NCBI GenBank assembly: GCA_963576565.1
Contig: OY755038.1
Span: 207,735,013-207,799,012, forward strand
DNA: 64,000 nucleotides
Reading direction: 5' to 3'
From: Aspidapion aeneum
Lineage: Eukaryota; Arthropoda; Insecta; Coleoptera; Brentidae
The notes under the pieces were generated by a model. The model ran no database searches. It was not told the DNA's origin and saw only the letters and a list, made by a program, of their open reading frames with translations. The position numbers and the translations under genes were made by a program. Numbering within the stretch: the stretch's first letter is position 1; the number at the start of each line of letters is the position of its first letter. Shown piece after piece: positions 51,101 through 63,100 of this stretch.

Positions 51101-54100
51101 TTTTCTGATGTGGACCTGAATAATGCTGTTCTACTTGCTCATGGTGGAGCTAAGCCTGTGGGTGTGCAAAATAATAATGACGAAACATTCAAATTGAGCA
51201 GTTTCGAAATTGATGCTGTGAAAATTGAGACCTCAAAGAAAAAGGTAACAATTATATCTTTAAAATCAAATAAGTTTTCCGATTTTAAATTTTGTTTGTA
51301 AAATATGGAACAGTCAAATGGATAATACTACTACTATGTCGGTTTAGAACGTTTTTCTACGTTGTCCGACGCCTATTCTCCACCTTCTTCGATCCTGACA
51401 ATCATCTTCCGTCAGGTTTTTTTTGACTTTTGATTGACTGTTTAGGACGCCCTCTTTTTCTGCGCCCTATTGGTTGCCATTCTAGGACCTGCTTTGGTAA
51501 TCTTTCGTCGTTCATCCGTTGTACATGGCCGTACCATATCAGTTGTCTTTTAGTAATGTCATCCGTTATGCTTCCCTCGATTCCCATTCTTTCTTTTATG
51601 ATCTCATTTCTTATGTGATCTGTTTTAGATATTCTCATTGATCTTCTTATTGCATCCATTTCGACACTTTCCATTTTTGCTTTGTATTTTTCTGTTACGC
51701 GACAAGTCTCTATTCCATACAGCAGCGTGCTTTTCACCATTGTTTCATATATGTTAAATTTTACATTATTTTTTATCTCTCCATAAAATACTGTTAAGAC
51801 AACCAATTACCTTTTTTGCTTTTACTATTCTTTTTTCTAGTTCTTTACAGTCAGTTCCTGTCTTATCAAATGTGACACCTAAGTATACATACTCATTGTA
51901 TGAAGATATTGTTTGTCCATTGTCTAGTTCTAACTCACTTGATTCGTTTCCAATACATAAGTACTGTGTCTTGTCCACGTTCACTGTTAACCCCCACTTT
52001 TGGTATTCTTCCGTAAACTTTCTCATCATATACTCCATGTCTTCTTTATCATTAGCTACAATTACTTGGTCGTCAGCAAACTGTAGTGTGTATATGGTAA
52101 ATCGGTCGTTAAGTTGTATTCCCATGCCGTGTACTTTACGTTGCTAGTTTTTTAGAGCTACTGCGATATATATTTTAAAAAGAGTTGGAGAGATACAACA
52201 TCCCTGTACATCCCTGTCTTAAGCCTTTCGTTACCTGGAATTCTTTTGAAAATCGATTTCCAATTTTAATTTTAGATTTTGACCCTTTGTAAAGTCCTTT
52301 TATCGCTTTTATATATGTATAATTGATATTAGTTTGTTCTAACACTGTCCATAATTTTTCTACTGGAACGGTATCATATGCTTTTTGTAGGTCCACAAAG
52401 GTAACATGAGTCTCTATATTTCTGGCACTCATTTTTTCAATTACTTGTTTAAGACAAAAAACATTATCACTACAAGACCTGCATGAAATCAACTTTGCTC
52501 TTCTTCTTCTTGGTCATGAAAATCATTCTCTATTAGGTCTCTAAGAATCCTACCATACAATCTACTTAGAGTACTGGTTACTGAAATTCTTCTGTAGTTG
52601 TTGCAATCCAGCTTGCTTCCTTTTTTATGTATTGAGGATATGAATGCTATTTTCCAATCATCAGGTGCTGGATGCCCGTTTCCGTTTATCCATTAATTGA
52701 TCATATATGTGAGTTTTTCTAGTAGTTTTTCTGATCCATATTTGAGCATTTCAGCGTATATTCCCCCAGGTCCGCTAGCTTTTCCGGATTTAAGCTATTT
52801 AATACTATTCTTTACAATTTCTTTTTCGATAACCACTTCCTTCCATGTACTTCTATGTCTCTCCTCGGAGAGGCTGACAGATATTCGGGTCTTTTTTCCT
52901 GCAGCAGTCTCTTGTAGTGTTCTGTCCATTATTTTGGTTTGATGATCTGGATGTTTACTTTTTCTTTTGTTGGGTTTTTTAACGTTGAAATGAATTTCTA
53001 TACTTCAGAACTCCGCCTACCTCCTACGTGTGTATTTATTTCATTGCATTTTCGCTCGCACATTTAATTTTTTTCCGTGCGTATTAGATTTCTTAGCTGT
53101 CTTCTGGTTTCCCTGTAGATTTCTAGGTCTCTTTGCTCTTTGGTACTAAGCCATTTCAAATATGTACATTTTTTCTCCTTGACCATTTCCTGTATTTCCT
53201 CCGTCCACCACATCTTATTGTTATTTTTATTATCTTGGTATCCAACAGCTTCTTTTCTTGCTTCCTTCAAGCTTTTTACTATGTTTGTATATATCTCTTC
53301 AAATGAATGCTGTGTGTTTATTAATTTTTCATGTAATCGTTTCTGATACGACCGTTGCGCGGAATGGGACAACTGGGCGCCGCCAACTCGGCGCCGCCAA
53401 CTGGGCGTTGGGCCAACTGGGCGCCGGGTCAACTGGGCGCCGGGCCAACTCGGCGCCGCCAACTGGGCGCCGGCCAACTCGGCGCCGGACTAAAAAATTT
53501 TTTTTAAATAAAATGTGTAGATGAAAAGTAATATATATTATTTATATAAAAACATCTTTAAAAAATCCTTTGCGCAATTTTTTACAAGCTTTTATTTAGC
53601 TTCAGATGTTCTAACTAAACTAATTTGGATGAAATTTGGTACACATGTAGTGGTCCCATGACAGTACAACATTAAGAAAAAAATATCCTCCCACCCCTAC
53701 CACCACCCCTTCTATAGAAAAATGTGTTTTTGACACACTTCCCGTTATCCGATTTGGATAAAATTTGGTATACACATAGTGGTCCGATGATAATACAACA
53801 ATAAGAAAAAATATCCTCCCACCCCTACCCCCACGCCCTTCCATAGAAAAATTTGTTTTTGACACATATCCCGTTATCCGATTTGGATGAAATTTGGTAT
53901 ACATATAGTGATCCGATGACAATACAATATTAAGAAAAAAATATCCTCCCACCTCTACCCCCACCCCCTTTCATAAAAAAATGAGTTTTTGACACACTTC
54001 CCATTATCCGATTTAGATGAAATTTGGTATACATATAAGGGTCCGATAACAATACAACAATTATAAAAAAATGTCCTCCCACCCCTACCCCCCACCCCCT

Positions 54101-57100
54101 TCCATAAAAAATGCGTTTTTGACACACTTCACTTCAAATGACTTTTATAAAATTTGGTATATGCATAAAGGTCCGATGGCAATAGAGCCCAAACAAAAAA
54201 TATATTTCTACCTCTACCCCCACCCTGTCCTTCCCCCAATAGAAAAATGAGTTTCCAAACAACTCACGATCAGCGATTTCATTATAATCTAGAATAAACT
54301 CTTCTTTATTTATTTACCTCTGCATTTTTCTGCTAGATTGATTCTTGCAAATAGCAATGAATACACAATAGTTGTGTATTCATTGCAAATAGTGATATTT
54401 AATTGATACGGATATCTTATCGTGCTAACATCGTCAAAATTTCCATCAGTCGGCCATCGCTTTTATTATTATGATAATATTAGAATGTTAGAAAATGATT
54501 TTTTAATTTTTAGTGCATTTTATAAAAGCATGTGACTATTTTTTACTAATTTATTTGAAATTTGTTTTTGTTAAGTAAAGTTAAATCCATTAAGTCGACT
54601 GTTGAATCTTGGTAGTTTTAGTGTTTGGTAACCTGGTAATACTACAATTTACGTTTTTTATTACAACAATGGCGGATCCAAAAATCAAAATAGCGGATCC
54701 AAAATGACGGATTTTCTTATTTACTAACCGTTTTGTCTCAAACTTGAAATATTACATTACTTGAGGTCATTTACGAAAATTTTTTACTCAAACTTAAAAA
54801 AATCAAAATGGCGGATCCAAAATGGCGGATTTTCTTATTTACCCTACCGATTTGTCTCAAATTTGAAATATTACATTGCTTGAGGTCATTAAACAAAATT
54901 TTTTACTCAAACTTAAAAAAATCAAAATGGCGGATCCAAAATGGCGGATTTTCTTATTTACCAACCGATTTGTCTCAAACTTGAAATATTACATTACTTG
55001 AGGTCATTTACGAAAATTTTTTACTCAAACTTAAAAAATCAAAATGGCGGATCCAAACAGCGGCGTAGCGTGCCCGAAAGGGCGGGGGGGCGACAGCTAA
55101 AAAGGGCGCCTATGAAAACTGAAAAAAAATCTTGCGACCAAAAAAAAACAAAAAGGTCATCATGTGTTGAGGGGGCGGCCGACACGTCACAAGGGCGCCT
55201 CTCACAAATCTTGCGACCAAAAAAAAAAAAAAAAGGTCCTCAAGTCGTTAGTTTCCTTTGGCGCCCACTCAATTGGCCGTTGCCGGCCTGACTTAATAAA
55301 GCTGAGGGCGCTTCGGCCACCAGTGGGGCGCCACTACCCTCGGGGCGGGGGGGGGGGGGGCGGCGAACCCCCCGCGCCCCCCCCACGCTACGCCGCTGGA
55401 TCCAAAATGGCGGATTTTCTTATTTACTAACCGATTTGTCTCAAATTTCTTAATATTGTATTGTCATCAGATTACTATGTGAATACCAAATTTCATCCAA
55501 ATCGGATAATGGGAATTGTGTCAAAAACTAATTTTTCTATGAAAGGGGGTGGGGGTAGTGGAAGGAGGATATTTTTTTCTTAATATTGTATTGTTATCGG
55601 TTCACTATATGTATACCAAATTTCATCCAAATCGGATAATGGGAAGTGTGTCAAAAACGCATTTTTGTATAGATGAGGGTGGGGGTAGGAGTAGTAGGAT
55701 TTTTTTTTTAATGTTGTATTGTCATCGGACCAAATTTCATCCAAATCGGATAATGGGAAGGGTGTCAAAAACGCATTTTCTATGGAAGGGGGTGGGGGTA
55801 GGGGTGGGAGGATATATTTTTTTAAATGTTGTATTGTCATCGGACCACTATGTGAATACCAAATTTCATCCAAATCGGATAATGGGAAGTGTGTCAAAAA
55901 CTCATTTTTCAATGAAAGGGGGTGGGGGTAGAGGTGGGAGGATATTTTTTCTTGATATTGTATTGTCATCGGAAAACTATATGTATACCAAATTTCATAT
56001 AAATCGGATAACGGGATGTGTGTCAAAAACAAATTTTCCTATGGAAGGGGGTGGGGGTAGGGGTGGGAGGATATATTTTTTTAAAAGTTGTATTGTCATC
56101 GGACCACTATGTGAATACCAAATTTCATCCAAATCGGATAATGGGAAGTGTGTCAAAAACTCATTTTTCTATGAAAGGGGGTGGGGGTAGAGGTGGGAGG
56201 ATATTTTTTTCTTGATATTGTATTGTCATCGGATCACTATATGTATACCAAATTTCATCCAAATCGGATAACGGGATGTGTGTCAAAAACAAATTTTTCT
56301 ATGGAAGGGGGTGGGGGTAGGGGTGGGAAGATATTTTTTTCTTATTGTTGTATTATCATCGGACCACTATGTGTATACCAAATTTTATCCAAATCGGATA
56401 ACGGGAAGTGTGTCAAAAACCCATTTTTCTATAGAAGGGGCGGGGGTAGGGGTGGGAGGATATTTTTTTCTTAATGTTGTATTGTCATGGGACCACTACG
56501 TGTGTACCAAATTTCATCCAAATCGGATAATGGGAAGTTTGTCAAAAACATCTGAAGCTAAATAAAAGCTTGTAAAAAATTGCGTAAAGGATTTTTTAAA
56601 GATGTTTTTATATAAATAATATATTTTATTTTTCATCTACACATTTTATCAAAAAAAAAAAAATTGTCCGGCGCCGAGTTGGCCGAAGCCCAGTTGGCGG
56701 CGCCGAGTTGGCCCGGCGCCCAGTTGGCCCGGCGCCCAGTTGGCCCGGCGCCGAGTTGGCGGCGCCCAGTTGGCGGCGCCCAGTTGTCCTAGACCGATCT
56801 TTGCGTACTTTTGATTTCTAGACTTCTAATCCTTCTCTTTAAGTTTGTTATTATGTCAGTCGCAAACTCGCGTTCTAAAGAGTGGACTATATAGACTTTT
56901 CAATTTTGGCCACCCTTATTTAATTTGTTTAACTTTGGCTTAAGATTGTAAATATGTATAACATATGGTGTTAGACTGTCTGTATTTTCTAGCCACCCAT
57001 TTGTTTTATTTTAGCCGTTTTTAAAAAATGACTCGTCCGGGGTGGATCTAAATATTTTACTTCATAGCCAGCATGTTACTCCTCTTGATGAGCAAAATAA

Positions 57101-60100
57101 TAACGACAAAACATTCAAGATGACCAGATTTGAAAATAATGATCCCGCAAAAACCATTTTAACTAAAAAGACGGTAAGTACCTAACAAATAATTGAACTG
57201 GTAAGATATTTATCCCATATTAGTTCAATCATTGAATGGCCATTAAGGGGTTGTAGAGTGCATGGAGGGGGGGAGAATTTTTATCTCCGGGAATATGTTT
57301 AGAGTAGTTAGGACGTTAACATATCAAAAGTCCCCACCCCCAGCCCTCCCGCTTCAGTGGCGGAGGGGGTGAAAAGGTGCCGTTTTTCGGATTTTAGCCT
57401 ATAACTCGATTACGGCGCGTTGTAAAAAAAATGTTTAATTAAGAATTAAAGAGCATCAATTTCCCTACAAAACGGTTATGCATACCTTACCTTTAAGTGT
57501 AACAGATTATGAGATAGTGGCCACCAAAAACCGTTAATTTTTGAAAAACACATTTTTGCCCCTTATATTTTAACAAACTTGTTCATCTAACACTTTTGTT
57601 TTAAATTTTAGAAGAAATTTCCCAATATAAAAGCTGTAAACCAATCAATTTACTTTAAAAATATGTAGCATTTACTAACTTATCTATAACATATCAAAAG
57701 ATACAGCAAATTAAAATGTTTAACCAAATTTCTCAATTTTCACAAATACAATTTCTTTTTTATTATTTTTTTGTATTATTCAAGAGCGATAAATTTAATA
57801 AAATAAACTGAATAAACATATTTTAATATACAAAAACTTTAATTAAAGGCAGTGGCGGATCCAAAATTAGAGCAATTTTTGTAAATTTGTGTTGGGAAAA
57901 AATCCAACTATGATGTGGTCCTTTTACTGCATACGATTTGGTGGCAAAAAAGATCCTGAATTATTAAACCAACCTTACCAACCAACCTAATAAACCGACC
58001 CAACCAACCAACCTTTGTAATGAATACCTAAGTCAAATTCTTCAAGACCCATTATTTAGGCAAGTTTTGCTCTGTTGTTTTTTTAGAGATAAATTCAATC
58101 CTCTACGATTGTTTTTAATAAAGATATAACATTAAAAATTGAGTACAATGGCTGCAAAAAAAGACGCTATTGTGTAAAAAAATCAGTTTATTTAACTTTT
58201 GATAATCTTGATTTAATTTTTAATATAACATTTTTTTTGTAATCGAGTTATAGACAAAAAACCGAAAAATTGCACCTTCTTACCCCCATCTGCCACTGAA
58301 GCGGGGGGGGGGGGGCTAGAGGTGCGGACTTTTGATATGTTGATGCCCCAACTACCCTAAAGCTATCCTCGAAGAGAAAAATTCTCCCCCCCTCCATGAA
58401 CTCTACAACCCTCTCGTTGACTGGACTATATACCTAATACTAGAATACTATCAAAAGCAAATGAAACGTCAAGTAATCATAGCTTACCCTGAAAACAATG
58501 GAAATTTCCAACCTGAGAATTATGTCTCAAAGTGCGCATTCGTGTGTTTGTGCTTTGTGTGTGACCGTGAGCTTTCTATACAGGGTGTAAATAAATAAGT
58601 GTAAAACATTTAAGAGGGTGATTCCTCAACTAAAGAAACTTCATTGGAGCATCCCTTGTTAAGATACAGCCCCTTACATAAAATTTGTTTAACAATTTTT
58701 TTCACGCGAAAAAAGTTACAATATTGAAATTAACCTGACATTTTCTACTACCAAAAAGACACTTAGCCAGTAATTTATTTGGTTTACCCCGTGGTTGTAA
58801 GGGGTGGAAAACGCAACCCCTAAATATTATTTCCAATGTAACTTTTTGTCTTATTATTTGTTTACCATTTACCATTTAATTCAAGTTGGTCATGATGTTT
58901 CGTTTAAATGAAGAGTTTTTAGCAGGTCTTCTTGTTGTCTAGTTACTCTCTAGCAGATGTCTTCTTACAGTGCAAAAATAGTTGTCTGCGGCCCTTAATT
59001 TATTCTTAATATGCACGAAACTGTCACAAGAATTTTGGCGGCCATTGTTTTAATTGTTTTGTCCAACTTGGGTTGTGGTTTTTATGGATCGTCTGGTCTT
59101 AGGTGAACTTGATGTGCGTTGTTAAAACTTCTTAACAGTATTTAAAACAACAGATTTCTTCGTCTGCAAATGGCTAGCATTGATTGATTGTCATGTGCCA
59201 GAACAATATTTAGCAAGTATTATTGGCTTTACTTGCCTAGACAAGTAATACCCTAGACATACTCACAGCACTTTTATCAAAACGAGAAAATTTCGTAGGC
59301 ACCTGTCTCGTATAAATGTTAATAAATATTAATTTTAAATAATGCTCTACTTTTGCTCTCATTGAATAAACAAAAAAAATTAAGTGTCGGTAAATGATAA
59401 CACATATTTATATATATTTATCGGTTTCACAACGTTCTACGTCTTCCGATACCCAATCTCCACTCGTTTCTGTTTGCCCATAATTCATCATCTAGGCCTC
59501 GTATTCTTATTTCACTGTCTTTTCCTTCTCTCCAGCTTCTCCTCGGCCTTCCTCGTTTTCTTCGGCCAGTTGGTTTCCATTGTAGTATTTGTTTAGGTAG
59601 TCTTTCATCATTCATCCTTTGTACATGTCCGTACCACATCAGTTGTTTTGATCTTATATCATCCACTAAAGTACGTTCACCCAATGTCATAATTTCTCTT
59701 ATTCTTTGATTTGTAACTCTTTCTCTTTTTGATTTCCCTGCTGCTCTTCTCCAATAGTCCATCTCCGTAGCGGAAAGCATTTTTTTTGTTCTATCCTTGA
59801 TTGGCCATATTTCTGGCCGTATGTAATAATACTTTTTACAATGGTGTTATATATAAGCTTTTTGTTATGTTTTGATATACTTTGGTCCCAAATTATTCCA
59901 TTGAATAAAGTTATTGCTTTTAGACCTAAGTATTTATACTCATCACAGGACTGAATTCGCTGCCCGGTATTTAAGATTAGATCATGTTTCATTCCACCGA
60001 TACACATATACTTTGTCTTATTGAGATTAACCTCTAGTCCCCACTTATTGTACTCTTCTATTAGTTTTCGTGTCATATATTCGAGGTCGTCATAATCTTG

Positions 60101-63100
60101 AATCACTACTATCTGATCATCATATATCATAAAGTATACTTTCTTTCAAGTATTATTAATTTTTAAATATGTCTTATAATGTATACTTTACTTTATAAGA
60201 CATATTTAAAAATGAATAATACTTGAAAGACATTCTTGAACCAGATAAAAAACGGGCATTGAAATTTATAAAAAATACTGTGTTATCTTAGAAATTAATA
60301 CATTTATTTCTCAAATTTTGCTTGGTACTGTATATTTGCCATTTCCGGCATCATCAGACCCTAATTTGTCAATTCAAAGAATAAAACACCAAACCGAACC
60401 TACCAACTAACTGAGACCGGTGCTTTTGTGTCCTTTTTCTTCTTAACTCAAGTTAAGGTGTGGTCCTTTTCCCTTGCCATGTTCAATTTTTGTAATCTTT
60501 TCAAAATACGTATTAGGTAGGTATGTACGTTAAAATCTTGGTTAAAATTGTCAAGTATAAATCCTTATTATTAATATTTTTTTTCATTTGGATTTATGGT
60601 AGCCTAGACACTATTTAAAACTAAAATATTATTTATTTGGAGTGAATAGTAGTGATAAGCAAAACAAATAGTGAACGCAGTCATCGCTTTTTCCAAAAAA
60701 CACTTGTCAGATGACGATCTCGAAAGGAGGAGGCACTTACTTAACCGAACCGAACCTTGTTGACCGGGATGCGTCAGATGAGCTGAATTTAAGATATGTT
60801 GAAGCCCAAACCGTCCTGATATTTTTCCCAAAAAAATTGATGACATTTCCAACCTATTTTCTTTTGTGACATTTTCAACCTCTTTGTTTATCATGTGCAT
60901 ACTGAGAGTAACAAGAAACACAATGAGTTACTTTTATCTGTGCGTTTTTTTTTGTCAAAATACAGTCAGCGAGTCAGCATCTTTTTATTTAAGACAATGA
61001 CAGTTTTGCTTTTAATTTTATACCAACATGACATATTTCATTTTTAAAATATTTCTGGTTAGGAAATATTATGTTTATATCATGTCAAAGTCACAAAAGT
61101 GAAACTGCCTATATGAGCTTAAAAAGGTGAAAAAATACATAGGTAGCGCCTGGATTTTTAGGCTCTTCAACTCGCCCAATATGATAATAACTTAAAAATC
61201 AGTTGAACTACGAAAATTCGATAAAGTCGGATTTTGTGTATCTTGTTTTTTATAGAAAATGCGCAAAAAGAAATTAACTAGACCACAACCAGCAACTTTC
61301 AAAATTAAGAATGAAGAGATGGTGACCAAACCAGATGAAAAACCTCCTTCCACGAATACTTTACCAAGACCGAGACTTGCGCCGATGAATTTTTGTATAA
61401 GTTTTTCAACGAACAGGTAAGATCTAGAATTTTTTTTAGTCGAACTTAATGATAAGATGACCTAAAAAAATTAAACGTTGTCTATTACTCAAAAAGCTTT
61501 TATGTAATTGAATTTTTTTTAATAGGTATTTATGACTTACTCTGCAAATGTTCTATGTGCCACGAAAGAATAAATTAAATTATGCCTATACAGTCTTATC
61601 CTTCTTAGGTATGCTTATGTAGTAGTTGTTATCATTGGACAAGAACTAAGAATTTTCTAATTTGTTGAAATATGACATATAATTTTCGATTGCCTACTAT
61701 TGTAAAGGGATAAATACCGAATTTGTTAGTTATTAAAGGCATCTGAAGAATAACTAAAATCTAATTTTTTAAACCTAAAATTGCATTTTCGCAATCATTT
61801 ATGTTCATTAAAGTACACTGCTTAGCCTTCGTTTATTAAAGCTGAGTGGTAGTTTCGTATGTATGTATAATATGCAACTACCACACATCGCTTAATAGCG
61901 AGGGTTTATTTTAAGCGGACATTTTTTTATATCTTTTGGTGGTGAAGTTTTTAATATGCAGGTACTTAACAGTATTTTTCTAATTAACTTCACTTTACTA
62001 AAAGTAGTAAAAAGTATAACTGTACCTACGTTCAGAACTTTAAAAATATAATTTGGTGAATGAACATTTCAGTAATTACATTGTTCCTTAGTTGAAACTG
62101 AATGTTCTATAGCCTGGCAACACACGGGGAAAGTATAATACTATTTCTTCACATTTCTGGATTTAAACGATTTTGAAAATGCTCAATGCTTTTAGTGCTA
62201 CAAGAATGATACAGCCGAAAGTGCTACAAGTAGATGCACCTTTGAAAGCTGAACCTGTTGCGGAACCCCAGTCCACGGATATTTTTAATTTGCCAGAACC
62301 AAAACGAGAAAGGTAATATTCGTGGTGCCGGGGAAAAATGAGATAAGTCCCTATTCTTAATGGTCGACTTGTCCCCTTTTTCCCCGGCATCACGGATATT
62401 AAAAAAAGAAAAAAGTATTGCCTGAACCATCTTTGTTTTCAGAATACAGGGTATAAATATATTGGGAGTAGACTTAGAGTAAGAATTTTTTTTCTTACTC
62501 TGAGGGAGTAGAAGAGCGGTTTAAATATTTTAAAAAATGTCACGTCGAAAATTAATATTTCAGGGTCAGTTTATTATTTTAATTTTATATTGTTTTTTTT
62601 TGGGAGAGATTAGAAAATGTGTTTATTGTCGCATTTTTTTTTATTAAAAAGAGGACTTTAAGAAAACAAAATTAAAATAAAAACAGATTTGCGGGCAGTT
62701 CCTTAAAAGGGGGGCAAGAAGACACCGGTGTTTCGTCCTCATTGGGGGTTATATTCGCGGACCGAAATGGGTCAAAATTGCATTATACATTAATTGTGTC
62801 AGCTTAGGTGCCCATAAATTGGTAGATAATTTTTTTTTCGTGGTCTTTAAAAGTAACCCCTATTTATGGTTGCCAATTAAGTGCTAACTGTGGACTTGGC
62901 CCAAAACTTTTAAAATTAACAGAACATGGGTACCGGTTCTTAAAAACACTAAACAGCTCTCTTACAACAACAAAACTGAATCTCGGGAAAGTGACCAATT
63001 ACCGACCAGCTCTGATATACGCCCCGCCCACCATAGCGTATATAACCTGCGCCCGCGACAGACTAACCAGTAACTACCAGTCTTCGAGAAGCCGACAAAC

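Larger units (their letters stand above)
53367..56789. mobile_element. 3.4-kb fold-back element with GGCGCC-repeat ends
   Basis: Both ends begin GGACAACTGGGCGCCGCCAA and consist of about eight units of CCAACTGGGCGCCG/CGGCGCCGAGTTGG. Next inward on both sides comes AAAATGTGTAGATGAAAA and the minisatellite arms (reverse orientation 53630-54130, forward 55450-56560). The LINE frame resumes on either side, so the insertion point is clear; the duplication seems to be only a few bases (CGA or GACCG). Confidence 0.87.
51338..56890 (-). mobile_element. LINE fragment, copy B, split by a 3.4-kb fold-back
   Basis: Minus-strand segments 56890-56790 and 53366-51338 are parts of one LINE. The first gives EREFATDIITNLKRRIRSLE; the second continues YQKRLHEKLINTQ, then FVDLQKAYDTVPVEKLW, KGLRQGC, LQFADDQVIVANDKEDMEYM and the WYGHVQRMNDERLPKQ C-terminus. 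It ends in a short TAG-type tail. Several frameshifts. It lies between exons 2 and 3 of gene 3. Confidence 0.85.
59190..60325. mobile_element. Tc1-type MITE remnant split by a LINE
   Basis: Left part 59190-59394 and right part 60130-60325 match the two halves of 17130-17510 in order. The right end reads, reversed, CAGTACCAAGCAAAATTTGA next to TA. The LINE sits between them. Confidence 0.5.

Noticed and set aside
55549..56190. 213-codon ORF repeating a Gly/Phe-rich peptide (also 53620-53964 minus and 39734-40233)
   Set aside because: Several frames on both strands are open through the same minisatellite units; there is no start context, splice signal or known domain.
60604..60921. 105-codon minus-strand ORF
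   Set aside because: No motif, no homologous pattern, no splice or promoter context; length possible by chance in this composition.
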